From Marinobacter sp. LQ44 (GTDB taxonomy: Bacteria; Pseudomonadota; Gammaproteobacteria; Pseudomonadales; Oleiphilaceae): 64,000 nt of DNA. The notes beneath the pieces are model-generated. The model was not told where the DNA came from. It saw only the letters and a list, made by a program, of their open reading frames with translations, and made no database searches. The DNA lies in the NCBI RefSeq assembly GCF_001447155.2, contig NZ_CP014754.1:806001-870000 (forward strand). The letters run 5' to 3'. Shown here in pieces: positions 37,514 to 47,264 of the stretch; within the stretch, counting starts at the first letter, position 1; every line of letters begins with the position of its first letter. The position numbers and the translations under genes are program-made.

Positions 37514-38071
37514 TCAGACCGCCATCAGGTCCTCTTCCTTCGCCTTCAGCATCTTGTCGACTTCAGCGATGTATTTGTCAGTCAGTTTCTGGACTTCGTC
37601 TTCGCCCCGGCGCTGATCGTCCTCACTGATCTCTTTTTCCTTGAGCAGGTCTTTGATCATGCTGTTGGCATCGCGGCGAGCATTACGGATGGACACCCGG
37701 CCATGCTCCGCATCCGCTTTCGCCTGCTTGACCATTTCCTTACGGGTTTCTTCGGTCAGCATCGGCATGGGCACTCGAATCACATCACCGCTGGTAGACG
37801 GATTCAGACCCAGATCCGACGTCATGATGGCTTTTTCGATGGTGGGAACCAGATTCTTCTCCCACGGGGCAACCATCAGGGTGCGATTGTCTTCAACGTT
37901 AACGCTGGCAACCTGCTTCAACGGCGTTTCCTGACCGTAGTAGTTCACCATCACGCTGTCCAGAATCGCAGGGTGGGCACGGCCGGTGCGAATCTTGTTG
38001 AAAGCCGAGTGCAGAGCCTCCAGGCTCTTCTTCATCTTCTTCTCGGCATCTGCTTTGATATCGTTAATCAC
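37514..38071 (-). CDS. frr: Ribosome recycling factor
   Basis: A 185-residue RRF with the full pattern: [51 protein letters not shown], and the C-terminal helix [20 protein letters not shown] segment. It dismantles post-termination ribosomes with EF-G. The start is GTG with GAGG nine bases upstream. Between pyrH and uppS, as in most gammaproteobacteria. Confidence 0.97.
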   Translation of the reverse strand: MINDIKADAEKKMKKSLEALHSAFNKIRTGRAHPAILDSVMVNYYGQETPLKQVASVNVEDNRTLMVAPWEKNLVPTIEKAIMTSDLGLNPSTSGDVIRVPMPMLTEETRKEMVKQAKADAEHGRVSIRNARRDANSMIKDLLKEKEISEDDQRRGEDEVQKLTDKYIAEVDKMLKAKEEDLMAV

Positions 38072-38141
38072 GTCAGCATCCTCGAAACGTTCGTCTGGTT
38101 ATAGTGCAGTATCCGGCCAGATTTCTGCAGCCGGCAACCAA

Positions 38142-38870
38142 TTATTCAATCAATGTGCCTTCTTTCTCACCGGTCACAATGCGGGTCAGTACGCCGGGCT
38201 GGCTCATGTTGAACACTCGTAGCGGCATACCGTGATCCCGGGCCAGGCAGATAGCCGTGAGGTCCATCACCCCGAGCTTTTTGTCCAGAACCTCATCGTA
38301 GGTCAGGTAATCGTATTTTACAGCGCTGGGGTCAAGATGGGGATCCGCATTGTAGACGCCGTCAACCTTGGTGGCCTTCAGCACGGCATCGGCCTCGATC
38401 TCGATACCCCGCAGGCAAGCGGCGGAGTCTGTGGTAAAGAACGGGTTACCGGTACCTGCGCTGAAAATAACCACGTCACCCTCTTTCAGGTCACGTACTG
38501 CTCGCCGGCGGTCATAATGCTCAACAATGCCGCTCATTGGAATGGCAGACATCACACGGGTCCGGATATTGGAACGCTCAAGCGCATCACGCATGGCCAG
38601 ACCATTCATGACCGTGGCCAGCATACCCATGTGATCCCCCGTCACACGGTCAAGGCCAGCGGCACTTAGCGCTGCCCCCCGGAACAGGTTACCACCGCCA
38701 ATCACCAACCCCACTTGTACGCCAATACCGACCAGGGCACCGATTTCAAGCGCCATGCGATCAAGAACCTTGGGATCAATACCGAAATCGTGATCGCCCA
38801 TCAGGGCCTCGCCACTGAGCTTCAGCAGAACACGCTTGTATCTGGGCTGGTTTTTTGAAGATGTCGGCAT
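38142..38870 (-). CDS. pyrH: Uridylate kinase
   Basis: A 242-residue UMP kinase of the amino-acid-kinase fold: [61 protein letters not shown] and [15 protein letters not shown]. It phosphorylates UMP to UDP. A 180-base gap with a long hairpin separates it from tsf, so its expression may be set separately from rpsB-tsf. Confidence 0.97.
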   Translation of the reverse strand: MPTSSKNQPRYKRVLLKLSGEALMGDHDFGIDPKVLDRMALEIGALVGIGVQVGLVIGGGNLFRGAALSAAGLDRVTGDHMGMLATVMNGLAMRDALERSNIRTRVMSAIPMSGIVEHYDRRRAVRDLKEGDVVIFSAGTGNPFFTTDSAACLRGIEIEADAVLKATKVDGVYNADPHLDPSAVKYDYLTYDEVLDKKLGVMDLTAICLARDHGMPLRVFNMSQPGVLTRIVTGEKEGTLIE

Positions 38871-38917
38871 GGTGATCCCCTTATCGTCTGTTGGCTATCC
38901 GGCGCAAACCCGTTTCA

Positions 38918-38967
38918 GGCTTGTATCTGACATACTCCTCGAAAAAGGGGTATCTCAGATACAAGCC
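38918..38967. promoter_or_regulatory. Long hairpin between tsf and pyrH
   Basis: GGCTTGTATCTGA (38918-38930) and TCAGATACAAGCC (38955-38967) are perfect reverse complements, and the inner CATACTCC/GGGGTATC largely pairs as well, leaving a loop around CGAAAAA. No T-run follows on the minus strand, so it is not a standard intrinsic terminator; it could be an RNase III or RNase E processing site or stabiliser separating the rpsB-tsf message from pyrH. Confidence 0.6.
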
Positions 38968-39050
38968 CGCCACGAAAGCCGGGCGTACCCGACTGACGTG
39001 GCAGACTCAGGTAAGCACTGCCACCTTGCGTGACAGCGCTCAGAAGAGGA

Positions 39051-39920
39051 TCAGGCCTTGCCTGTGCCAGCGGCAGCAGCCACTTCAGCAGCGAAATCCA
39101 CTTCTTCTTTCTCGATGCCTTCACCCACTTCCAGGCGAACGAAACCAACCAGCTCGCCACCGGCAGCTTTGATCAGGTCGCCCACTTTCTGGTCAGGGTT
39201 CTTGACGAACGGCTGCTCAATCAGGCTGTTCTCAGCCAGAAACTTCTTGATACGGCCACCCATCATCTTTTCGATGATCTCAGCAGGCTTGCCTTCCATA
39301 TCCGGCTGCGCCTTGATGATCTCTTTCTCTTTTTCCAGCTCTTCAGCCGGCATGTCGTCGGGCTTGCCAACGCGCGGGTTAACAGCAGCCACGTGCATCG
39401 CGATGTCGCGAGCCAGCTCTTCGTTACCAGCGGTCAGGGCCACAACAGAGGCAATCTTGTTGTTGCTGTGAACGTAACCGCCCACAACCGGACCTTCTAC
39501 CTTGATGATCCGACGAACGGTGATGTTCTCGCCGATCTTCTGAACCAGAGCCTCACGCTTGGCTTCCAGATCGCCAGCCATCAGGGCCGCAACGTCGGTT
39601 TCGCCTTTTTCGAAAGCAACGTTCAGAACGTCGTTGGCGAAGCCCATGAAGTTGTCGTCACGAGCAACGAAGTCTGTCTCGGAGTTCACTTCCAGAATGT
39701 AGGCAACGGTGTTGTCGTCAGACACCTTAACCAGAGAAACACCTTCAGCAGCGGTACGGCCGGCCTTCTTGGCGGCTTTCAGACCGGAAGACTTGCGCAG
39801 CTCTTCGATTGCGGCGTCAACGTCACCACCAGCTTCAACCAGTGCCTTCTTGCATTCCATCATGCCAAGGCCGGTACGCTCACGCAGCTCTTTGACCATT
39901 GCAGCGGTAATTGCAGCCAT
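39051..39920 (-). CDS. tsf: Elongation factor Ts
   Basis: A 289-residue EF-Ts: [34 protein letters not shown] (written as the next segment), [23 protein letters not shown] and [19 protein letters not shown] [12 protein letters not shown]. It exchanges GDP for GTP on EF-Tu. The start at 39920 matches the family exactly; the open frame upstream to 39998 is untranslated leader. Downstream of rpsB by 94 bases. Confidence 0.97.
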   Translation of the reverse strand: MAAITAAMVKELRERTGLGMMECKKALVEAGGDVDAAIEELRKSSGLKAAKKAGRTAAEGVSLVKVSDDNTVAYILEVNSETDFVARDDNFMGFANDVLNVAFEKGETDVAALMAGDLEAKREALVQKIGENITVRRIIKVEGPVVGGYVHSNNKIASVVALTAGNEELARDIAMHVAAVNPRVGKPDDMPAEELEKEKEIIKAQPDMEGKPAEIIEKMMGGRIKKFLAENSLIEQPFVKNPDQKVGDLIKAAGGELVGFVRLEVGEGIEKEEVDFAAEVAAAAGTGKA

Positions 39921-40014
39921 GTTCAGTCCTCTTAATCGTTTCCGAATTCGGTGGGGAGGTATGCCCGGTTTAACGAGCGGGCATACCTTACAACTCAAAC
40001 GTGAAGCTTAAGTG

Positions 40015-40767
40015 TTACTCGGCAGCCGGAGCGGCGCCCGCAGCGTCTTCGCTTACTTCAACAAACTCGTCAGCACCAGCGCCTGCAGACTGGGAAGCTT
40101 CCAGGCAGGTATCGGCAACAGCCTTCACGTAGATCTGGATGGCGCGGATGGCGTCATCGTTACCCGGGATTACGTAATCAACGCCGTCCGGATCGCTGTT
40201 GGTATCAACAACACCGATAACAGGAATACCCAGCTTGTTGGCTTCCTTGATAGCGATACGCTCGTGATCCACGTCGATAACGAACAGCGCGTCGGGCAGG
40301 CCGCCCATATCCTTGATACCACCGATGGAGCGCTCGAGCTTGTCCATTTCACGGGTACGCTCAAGGGCTTCTTTCTTGGTCAGTTTGTCGAAAGTACCGT
40401 CTTTGCTCTGGGCTTCCAGATCACGGTAGCGGCGAATAGACTGACGGATGGTCTTGTAGTTGGTCAGCATGCCACCCAACCAGCGATGGTTAACGTAGGG
40501 CTGGCCGGAACGCTGAGCTTCTTCCTTGATGATCTTGGACGCAGCACGCTTGGTACCAACGAACAGGATCTTGTTCTTGCTCTCTGCCAGCTGCTGAATC
40601 ACATTCAGCGCTTCGTTCATGGCAGGAACAGTCTGCTCAAGGTTGATGATGTGAATCTTGTTGCGGGCACCGAAAATGTACTTACCCATTTTCGGGTTCC
40701 AGTAACGGGTCTGGTGACCAAAGTGAGCACCTGCTTTAAGCAGGTCACGCATATTTACCTGAGCCAT
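40015..40767 (-). CDS. rpsB: 30S ribosomal protein S2
   Basis: A 250-residue S2: [85 protein letters not shown] and the C-terminal Ala/Gly/Glu-rich tail. First gene of the large minus-strand operon. The 273-base gap before it holds the promoter and a GC-rich leader which in related bacteria is bound by S2 for autoregulation; no other gene is in that gap. Confidence 0.98.
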   Translation of the reverse strand: MAQVNMRDLLKAGAHFGHQTRYWNPKMGKYIFGARNKIHIINLEQTVPAMNEALNVIQQLAESKNKILFVGTKRAASKIIKEEAQRSGQPYVNHRWLGGMLTNYKTIRQSIRRYRDLEAQSKDGTFDKLTKKEALERTREMDKLERSIGGIKDMGGLPDALFVIDVDHERIAIKEANKLGIPVIGVVDTNSDPDGVDYVIPGNDDAIRAIQIYVKAVADTCLEASQSAGAGADEFVEVSEDAAGAAPAAE

Positions 40768-41015
40768 GATATTTACCTTTTAGCTTCGGGTTAGTCCTCC
40801 ACGCGTCCGATTGCCCCAACCAGCCTCCTTTAAACAGGAGCTGGCACCCTGGGACAACGTGCTGACACGTGTGTGAATTTGCCGGATTCGTTTCCGGCGG
40901 GCGCGTTTATACCATAAAGCGACACCGGGGCGCCATTATTTTTAGCGCAACCCTATAGTCACGATAGCAGGCAGCTCGCCTTGTACCTGACCCCTCAGGC
41001 CCTTAAAATGCCTGT

Positions 41016-41029
41016 TTGATGCAAATCAA
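41016..41029. promoter_or_regulatory. Perfect FNR/Anr-type box upstream of map
   Basis: TTGATGCAAATCAA matches TTGAT-N4-ATCAA exactly and lies 11 bases before the map ATG, inside an imperfect CCTGTTTGAT...ATCAACAGG dyad. So close to the start codon, FNR/Anr binding here would repress map rather than activate it. It may also be chance, since the motif is short. Confidence 0.4.
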
Positions 41030-41040
41030 CAGGTATAGCG

Positions 41041-41811
41041 ATGCAAGTATCCATCAAGACTCCCGAAGAAATTGAAAAAATGCGCGTGGCCGGCCGGCTG
41101 GCGGCCGAAGTTCTGGAAATGCTGGACGAACACGTAAAGCCCGGAATTTCAACCGAGGAGCTCAACAGCATCGCCCACGATTACATCGTCAACAAACAGC
41201 AGGCTATTCCAGCGCCGCTCAACTACAAGGGTTTCCCGAAATCCATCTGTACGTCGGTCAACCATGTGATCTGCCACGGCATCCCAACCGAAAAGAAAAT
41301 TCTGAAAGACGGCGACATCATTAACATCGACGTCACCGTTATAAAGGATGAGTACCACGGCGACACCAGCAAGATGTGGGTTGTTGGCAAACCCAAGCCC
41401 GGTACCGAACGCCTGATCCAGATCACCCAGGAGTGCCTGTATAAAGGTATTGAACTGGTCAAACCCGGCACCCGCCTGGGCGACATTGGCCACGTCATCC
41501 AGCAGCATGCCGAGAAGCATCGTTATTCCGTGGTCAGAGACTACTGCGGCCATGGCATTGGCAAGGGGTTCCACGAGGAGCCGCAGGTCATGCATTACGG
41601 CAAGCCCGGCACCGGTATGGAACTGCAGGAAGGCATGACCTTTACCATCGAACCGATGATCAACCAGGGCAAATACCAAACCAAACTGATGGCCGATGGC
41701 TGGACCGTGGTCACCAAGGACCACAAGCTGTCTGCCCAGTGGGAACACACCATCCTGGTGACCGCTGACGGCTATGAAGTGCTGACTAAACGATCGGAAG
41801 AGTCATTCTAA
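41041..41811 (+). CDS. map: Methionine aminopeptidase, type I
   Basis: A 256-residue type Ia MetAP. Metal ligands sit in the expected motifs: NIDVTVIKDEYHGDTSKM (two Asp), HGIGKGFHEEPQVMHYG (His), FTIEPMI (Glu) and the final QWEHTILVT (Glu). It removes the N-terminal methionine from nascent proteins, beside translation genes. It is divergent from rpsB and immediately followed by glnD, with no gap between stop and start. Confidence 0.97.
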   Translation: MQVSIKTPEEIEKMRVAGRLAAEVLEMLDEHVKPGISTEELNSIAHDYIVNKQQAIPAPLNYKGFPKSICTSVNHVICHGIPTEKKILKDGDIINIDVTVIKDEYHGDTSKMWVVGKPKPGTERLIQITQECLYKGIELVKPGTRLGDIGHVIQQHAEKHRYSVVRDYCGHGIGKGFHEEPQVMHYGKPGTGMELQEGMTFTIEPMINQGKYQTKLMADGWTVVTKDHKLSAQWEHTILVTADGYEVLTKRSEESF

Positions 41812-44457
41812 GTGGACCGAAGCGAGCTGGAATCCCGTATCAGCAACGACACCTCACCGGTATTTGCCGCCAGGGAACTGTTACGGGAAAGCTATAATGC
41901 TGACGCCGAAGCTTTCCGCCAGGGTGCCGATGTAAGAGCCCTGGTTCATGCCAGGGCCAACACCATAGACAAAGTGCTCCGGCTGATCTGGAACCGGTAC
42001 CCGTTTTCCCGCTCCTCCGACATTGCCCTGGTCGCCGTCGGCGGCTACGGGCGCGGCGAACTACACCCCCACTCAGACATAGACCTGCTTATCCTGACCC
42101 GCCACGGTATAGAAGAGGCCTGGCAGGATGACCTGGGCGCCTTCGTTACCCTGCTCTGGGACCTCAAGCTGGATATCGGCCACAGCGTGCGCAGCATGGA
42201 AGAGTGCCTATCCTCGGCCCGGCAGGACATCACCATCCTGACCAACCTGCTGGAGACCCGAACCATCGCCGGCCCCGATGGACTGCGGGCAGAGCTCAGT
42301 GAGCTGGTCTATTCCGATGAGGTCAGCTCGGATCGTGACTACTTCCTGGCCAAGCGGGAAGAGCAGCAACAGCGCCACAAAAAATACGGCGACACCGAAT
42401 ACAACCTGGAGCCTAACGTTAAAGGTTCCCCCGGCGCACTTCGGGACATCCAGACCATCGGCTGGATCACCAAACGCCACTTCGGCCTGCAGAACATTGC
42501 CGACCTCACCCGCTTCAGTATTCTGACCGAAGAAGAACACCAGATCCTGCACCAGGGCGAAACCTTCCTGTGGCAATTGCGTTATGGCCTGCAACTGATT
42601 GCCGACCGCAATGAAAACCGGCTGCTGTTCGACCACCAACGTGCGCTCGCGGAAATGCTCGGCTACAAAGATGAAGGCAAACGGCTGGGCGTCGAGCTGA
42701 TGATGCAGTCCTACTACCGCACCGTACTGGCCTTGGCAGAGCTGGCTGACGTTATCCTGCAGTACTACGACGAAGCCATTATTGGCGAGGGCAGTGAAGA
42801 CGAAATCCGCCCACTGAACAAACGCTTCCAGATTCGCAACCTGTATATAGAAGCCATCAACAACCAGGTGTTCGCCTACGCCCCCTACGCCATCATGGAA
42901 ATCTTCGTGCTGGTGGCCCAGCACCCTGAAATCAAGGGCATACGGGCGACCACCATCCGCTCGTTAAGGGCCCACCGACACCTGATTGACGACGCCTTCA
43001 GGTCAGATCTGGCAGTCACCACCCTGTTCATGGAACTGTTGCGCACGCCACACGCGCTGGACCAGACTCTGTCTGCCATGAAAAAGTACAACGTACTGGG
43101 CCGCTACTTGCCGGAGTTTGGCCAGATCATCGGCCAGATGCAGCACGACCTCTTTCATATATACACGGTCGATGCCCACACCATGCGCGTGATCCGCAAT
43201 ATGGCGCGGCTGAACAGTACCGACGTTCGCAACGAATACCCTCTGGCGTCCCGGCTGATTCATCGGTTGCCCAAACTGGAAACGCTGTTTATTGCTGGCC
43301 TTTATCACGATGTGGCCAAGGGCCGTGGCGGTGACCACTCAGAACTGGGCGCCATTGACGCAGAAGCCTTCTGTGAACGCCACCACTTGAGTGAGCGGGA
43401 CACCCAACTGGTGTCATGGCTGGTGGAAAACCACCTGCTGATGTCGATGACCGCCCAGCGCAAGGACATTTCAGACCCGGACATCATCCAGGCCTTTGCC
43501 CGCGCCATGCCCAGCCAGGCCCACCTGGATTATCTGTACATCCTGACGGTGTGCGACATCAGCGCCACCAATCCAAAACTCTGGAACACCTGGCGCGCAT
43601 CCTTGCTGCGCCAGCTTTACATTGAAGCCAAGCGCGCCCTGCGCCGTGGCACCGACACGCCAGTCGACCGCCAGGCCTGGATACGCGCCACCAGGGAGGA
43701 AGCCCGTCAGATCCTGCACGCACAGAAGATGACCGATGAGCAGATTGATCCTATCTGGGAAACCGTAGACGAGGATTACTTCCTGCAGGATTCCACCGTA
43801 GATATTGCCTGGCAGACGGCAGCCATCATTCGCCACGGCGACAACCCGGACCCATTGGTGCTGATTCGTGACACCCGGGGCGGGCCGACGGACGGTTACT
43901 CACAGATCATTATCTACATGAAAGACCGGGTTGCCCTGTTTGCGGCAACCACGGCGGTGCTGGAACAGCTGAACCTGAACATCGTAGATGCCCGCATCAA
44001 CTCCAGCGAAGGCCCCCACTCGATCAGCTCTTACGTGGTATTGGATGAACAGGGTCAGCCACTGGGCGTTGATCCGACCCGCAAGGAAAGAGTGCGCAAG
44101 CGTCTGATCGAAGAACTCGATGACCCGGAAGACTACCCGGACATTATCCACCGGCGCACCCCCCGGCAGCTGAAGCACTTCGCTTTCCCAACCGAAGTGA
44201 CCTTCTCCAATGACACCATCAATCAACGCACCGTGATGGAAGTCATCACCCCGGACCGCCCCGGCCTTCTGGCCCGCATTGGCCAGGTGCTGCTGGAACA
44301 CCGGGTGCGACTGACCAACGCCAAGATTGCCACCCTGGGCGAGCGCGTAGAAGACGTATTCTTCATCACCGACGAACATGGCGAGCCGCTGCGCGACCCG
44401 GGCGTGTGCCAGGCCCTGCAACAGGACCTTTGCCAAATGCTGGACGATATTGAATGA
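41812..44457 (+). CDS. glnD: [Protein-PII] uridylyltransferase / uridylyl-removing enzyme
   Basis: An 881-residue GlnD: nucleotidyltransferase motif GGYGRGELHPHSDIDLL (about 77-93), the GlnD-specific EPNVKGSPGALRDIQT, an HD domain with AGLYHDVAKGRGGDHSELG (about 497-515), and two C-terminal ACT domains (about 705-790 and 805-881, for example VMEVITPDRPGLLARIG). It uridylylates and deuridylylates PII according to glutamine. The start is GTG directly after the map stop. Its own stop overlaps the dapC ATG by 4 bases. Confidence 0.97.
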   Translation: MDRSELESRISNDTSPVFAARELLRESYNADAEAFRQGADVRALVHARANTIDKVLRLIWNRYPFSRSSDIALVAVGGYGRGELHPHSDIDLLILTRHGIEEAWQDDLGAFVTLLWDLKLDIGHSVRSMEECLSSARQDITILTNLLETRTIAGPDGLRAELSELVYSDEVSSDRDYFLAKREEQQQRHKKYGDTEYNLEPNVKGSPGALRDIQTIGWITKRHFGLQNIADLTRFSILTEEEHQILHQGETFLWQLRYGLQLIADRNENRLLFDHQRALAEMLGYKDEGKRLGVELMMQSYYRTVLALAELADVILQYYDEAIIGEGSEDEIRPLNKRFQIRNLYIEAINNQVFAYAPYAIMEIFVLVAQHPEIKGIRATTIRSLRAHRHLIDDAFRSDLAVTTLFMELLRTPHALDQTLSAMKKYNVLGRYLPEFGQIIGQMQHDLFHIYTVDAHTMRVIRNMARLNSTDVRNEYPLASRLIHRLPKLETLFIAGLYHDVAKGRGGDHSELGAIDAEAFCERHHLSERDTQLVSWLVENHLLMSMTAQRKDISDPDIIQAFARAMPSQAHLDYLYILTVCDISATNPKLWNTWRASLLRQLYIEAKRALRRGTDTPVDRQAWIRATREEARQILHAQKMTDEQIDPIWETVDEDYFLQDSTVDIAWQTAAIIRHGDNPDPLVLIRDTRGGPTDGYSQIIIYMKDRVALFAATTAVLEQLNLNIVDARINSSEGPHSISSYVVLDEQGQPLGVDPTRKERVRKRLIEELDDPEDYPDIIHRRTPRQLKHFAFPTEVTFSNDTINQRTVMEVITPDRPGLLARIGQVLLEHRVRLTNAKIATLGERVEDVFFITDEHGEPLRDPGVCQALQQDLCQMLDDIE

Positions 44458-45656
44458 ACCTGAATCTCGAAAGACTTCACCCTTACCCGTTTGAAAAGCT
44501 GGCCAAACTGAAAGCCGGCATCACCGTGCCGGACCACCTGAAGCCAATATCACTCGGCATTGGCGAACCCAAGCACCCGTCACCGGCGTTTGTGAAGCAG
44601 GTGATCGCCGACAACCTGGACAAACTGGCTAACTACCCCACCACCAAAGGCATCGATGAGTTGCGCGAAGCCATCGCCCACTGGGCCAGCAAGCGCTTCC
44701 AGCTGGCCGAAGGTAGTCTGGACCCGGCTCACAACGTGGTTCCGGTCAACGGCACCCGTGAGGCTATTTTCGCCCTGGTTCAGGCGGTGGTGGATGCCAG
44801 TAAACCAGCTACTGTTGTCAGCCCTAACCCCTTCTACCAGATTTACGAAGGCGCAGCGTTCCTGGCCGGGGCGGACCCGGTGTACCTGCCCTGCGACGCC
44901 AGCAACGGCTTTATTCCGGATTTCGACGCGGTGCCTGAATCGGTCTGGGAAGACTGCCAAATCCTGTTCCTGTGCTCCCCGGGCAACCCCAGCGGCGCAG
45001 TCATCCCCCGGGAAACCCTGGTAAAGGTTATCGAACTGGCCGACCGTCATGATTTTCTGATCGCCTCCGATGAATGCTATTCCGAACTCTACCCGGACGA
45101 AGCCAACCCGCCCGAAGGCCTGCTGCAAACCTGTGCGGCCATCGGTCGTCACGACTTCAAGCGCTGCGTTGTGTTCCACAGCCTGTCCAAGCGCAGCAAC
45201 CTGCCCGGCCTGCGCTCCGGCTTTGTGGCCGGTGATGCCGAGGTACTGGCCGGCTACCTGAAGTACCGTACCTACCACGGCTGCGCCATGCCCGTTCACA
45301 ACCAGCTGGCCAGCATTGCCGCCTGGAGTGATGAAGACCACGTGCGGGAAAACCGGGCCGCCTACCGGGCCAAGTTCGAAGCGGTGGTGCCCATCCTGCG
45401 CGAAGTGATGAACGTGGACTTCCCGGATGCCGGTTTCTATCTATGGCCGGAAACGCCGATGGATGATGAAACCTTCGCCAAGGAGCTGTCCGCACAACAG
45501 AACGTGCACGTGCTGCCGGGCCGTTACCTGTCCCGAACGGTAGATGGCCACAACCCAGGTGAGAACCGAGTGCGCATGGCGCTGGTAGCGCCGCTGGAGG
45601 AGTGTGTGGAAGCAGCCCGGCGAATCGTCGATTTTGTAAAAGGTTTCAAAGCATGA
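44454..45656 (+). CDS. dapC: Succinyldiaminopimelate transaminase
   Basis: A 400-residue class I PLP aminotransferase of the DapC type: LSLGIGEPKHPSP-like SLGIGEPKHP, FLCSPGNPSGAVI, ASDECYSELYPDE and the PLP-binding lysine in FHSLSKRSNLPGLRSGF. It converts N-succinyl-2-amino-6-ketopimelate to N-succinyl-DAP, consistent with dapD and dapE just downstream. It overlaps glnD upstream and the ArsC-like gene downstream (ATGA), so all three are coupled. Confidence 0.94.
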   Translation: MNLNLERLHPYPFEKLAKLKAGITVPDHLKPISLGIGEPKHPSPAFVKQVIADNLDKLANYPTTKGIDELREAIAHWASKRFQLAEGSLDPAHNVVPVNGTREAIFALVQAVVDASKPATVVSPNPFYQIYEGAAFLAGADPVYLPCDASNGFIPDFDAVPESVWEDCQILFLCSPGNPSGAVIPRETLVKVIELADRHDFLIASDECYSELYPDEANPPEGLLQTCAAIGRHDFKRCVVFHSLSKRSNLPGLRSGFVAGDAEVLAGYLKYRTYHGCAMPVHNQLASIAAWSDEDHVRENRAAYRAKFEAVVPILREVMNVDFPDAGFYLWPETPMDDETFAKELSAQQNVHVLPGRYLSRTVDGHNPGENRVRMALVAPLEECVEAARRIVDFVKGFKA

Positions 45657-45994
45657 AGTTATATGGCATCAAGAACTGCGATACCGTGAAAAAAGCCCGT
45701 AAGTGGCTGGACGACAACGGCATCGTCTACGAATTCCACGACTTCAAGAAAGACGGCCTGACCAGCGAGAAGCTGAGCCAGTGGGAGCAGGCCATAGGTT
45801 GGGAAACCCTGATCAACAAGCGGGGCACGACCTGGCGAAAACTTCCCGACGAGCTTCGTGATACCATTAACGCCCAAAGTGCCCACCAGATCATGCTGGA
45901 GAATACTTCCATCATTAAACGCCCTGTGGTTGAGCGGGGTGACGAAGTAACCGTGGGCTTTAACGCAGACGAATGGGCTGTTTGGATTAACTGA
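45653..45994 (+). CDS. ArsC/YffB (Spx-like) family reductase
   Basis: A 113-residue thioredoxin-fold protein: MKLYGIKNCDTVKKARKWL with a single active-site Cys (C9) in GIKNCDTV, FHDFKKDGLT, LINKRGTTWRKL and SIIKRPVVERG. This is the YffB/ArsC-related group, which often lies in dap clusters; the reaction is not established and true arsenate reductase activity is doubtful. The stop is followed by a long inverted repeat before dapD. Confidence 0.91.
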   Translation: MKLYGIKNCDTVKKARKWLDDNGIVYEFHDFKKDGLTSEKLSQWEQAIGWETLINKRGTTWRKLPDELRDTINAQSAHQIMLENTSIIKRPVVERGDEVTVGFNADEWAVWIN

Positions 45995-46001
45995 TTTTTT
46001 A

Positions 46002-46083
46002 GCCACGGACACTCACAGACGCTCACGGACAAGTGATTAAGAATTCTTGTTTTTGTCCGTGCAAGTCCGTGAGTGTCCGTGGC
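46002..46083. repeat. GTCCGTG-unit inverted repeat upstream of dapD
   Basis: Two 31-base arms (46002-46032 and 46053-46083) pair with four mismatches across a 20-base AT-rich loop. Each arm is made of iterated GTCCGTG or its complement CACGGAC at 10-11-base spacing. A sister element lies at 47163-47234 on the other side of dapD. May act as terminator, mRNA stabiliser or REP-type mobile repeat. Confidence 0.85.
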
Positions 46084-46121
46084 AAACATTCTTTCAATTA
46101 TTGAGCACAGGAGCAGATCAG

Positions 46122-47150
46122 ATGAGTTTTGCATTCGGCATTGGCATCGGCACCCAGAACAACCAGGGCGAGTGGCTGGAGGTGTATTACCAGCAACCGA
46201 TCATGACCCCAGGCAAAGACCTGATCGACGTGGTTGAAACCGCGCTGGACTACAAAGGCGGCAATCAGGCCATTGATGTTAAAGCCGAGCAACTGACCAG
46301 ATTTGCCAACGCCCTGCGCCAGCTGGGCCAGACCGACCAGGCGAAACTGGCGGAAAAAGCGGCCGAGAGCAAACGCCCTGTGGTTGTTACCGTGCTGGCT
46401 ACCGACGATACCGCCTCCAGCACCCCGGAAGTGTATCTGAAGCTGCACCTGATCTCCCACCGGCTGGCCAAGCCCCACAGTGTAAAGCTGGACGGTATTT
46501 TCGGCCTGCTGCCGAACCTGGCCTGGACCAACGAAGGCGCCATCGACCTGAACGAACTGCCCGAGCGCCAGCTGCAGGCCCGCATTGAAGGCCGCACCCT
46601 GGAAGTGAAATCGGTCGACAAGTTCCCGCAGATGACCGACTACGTCGTACCCAAGGGCGTGCGTATCGCTGACACCGCCCGTGTTCGTCTGGGCGCCTAC
46701 GTAGGCGAAGGCACCACCGTGATGCACGAAGGCTTTATCAACTTCAACGCCGGCACCGAAGGCACCAGCATGATCGAAGGCCGCATTTCTGCCGGCGTGA
46801 TGATCGGCAAGGGCTCTGACCTGGGCGGCGGCTGCTCCACCATGGGTACCCTGTCTGGTGGCGGCAACATCATCATCTCCGTGGGCGAAAACTGCCTGCT
46901 CGGCGCTAACGCCGGCATCGGCATCCCACTGGGCGATCGCTGCACCGTTGAAGCTGGTCTGTATATCACCTCTGGCACCAAGGTGAACCTGCTGGATGAC
47001 AACAACAAACAGGTAGAAGTCATCAAGGCCCGCGACCTGGCCGGCAAGAACGACCTGCTGTTCCGTCGCAACAGTCTCACTGGCGCTGTTGAGTGCAAGA
47101 CCAACAAGTCCGCTATTGAACTGAACGAAGAGCTGCACGCGAATAATTAA
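46122..47150 (+). CDS. dapD: Tetrahydrodipicolinate N-succinyltransferase
   Basis: A 342-residue DapD of the long (Pseudomonas-like) type: N-terminal domain SFAFGIGIGTQNNQGEWLEV, then a left-handed beta-helix from about 190 (VRIADTARVRLGAYVGEG, GTSMIEGRISAGVMIGKG, GGGCSTMGTLSGGG). It succinylates tetrahydrodipicolinate from succinyl-CoA in lysine/DAP synthesis. The ATG at 46122 is preceded by GGAG eleven bases upstream. It is bracketed by two related hairpin repeats, unlike other genes here. Confidence 0.96.
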   Translation: MSFAFGIGIGTQNNQGEWLEVYYQQPIMTPGKDLIDVVETALDYKGGNQAIDVKAEQLTRFANALRQLGQTDQAKLAEKAAESKRPVVVTVLATDDTASSTPEVYLKLHLISHRLAKPHSVKLDGIFGLLPNLAWTNEGAIDLNELPERQLQARIEGRTLEVKSVDKFPQMTDYVVPKGVRIADTARVRLGAYVGEGTTVMHEGFINFNAGTEGTSMIEGRISAGVMIGKGSDLGGGCSTMGTLSGGGNIIISVGENCLLGANAGIGIPLGDRCTVEAGLYITSGTKVNLLDDNNKQVEVIKARDLAGKNDLLFRRNSLTGAVECKTNKSAIELNEELHANN

Positions 47151-47162
47151 TCGCTTGGGTTA

Positions 47163-47234
47163 GCCACGGACGACACGGACAATCACGGACAAAACCCTTT
47201 CTTGATGTCCGTGAACGTCCGTGTTGTCCGTGGC
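47163..47234. repeat. GTCCGTG-unit inverted repeat between dapD and dapE
   Basis: Arms at 47163-47191 and 47206-47234 (29 bases, three mismatches, 14-base loop). The right arm reads GTCCGTG three times at 9-10-base spacing, ending GTCCGTGGC as in the sister element at 46002-46083. Outer ends (GCCACGGAC / GTCCGTGGC) are identical in both elements. Confidence 0.85.
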
Positions 47235-47264
47235 AAATTTTCTTTTTTTACACAGGTTTCCCGC

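Noticed and set aside
38918..38967. Intrinsic terminator of rpsB-tsf
   Set aside because: The stem is strong but no T-run follows on the transcribed strand, so it was called a structural element instead.
45653..45994. Arsenate reductase
   Set aside because: It belongs to the ArsC-like YffB group and sits among dap genes, with no other ars genes; the reductase name would overstate its role.
46098..47138. 346-residue minus-strand frame opposite dapD
   Set aside because: Antisense shadow; DapD is complete and has a normal start.
46002..47234. CRISPR array
   Set aside because: The repeated GTCCGTG units are short, arranged as two hairpins, and have no uniform spacers or cas genes.
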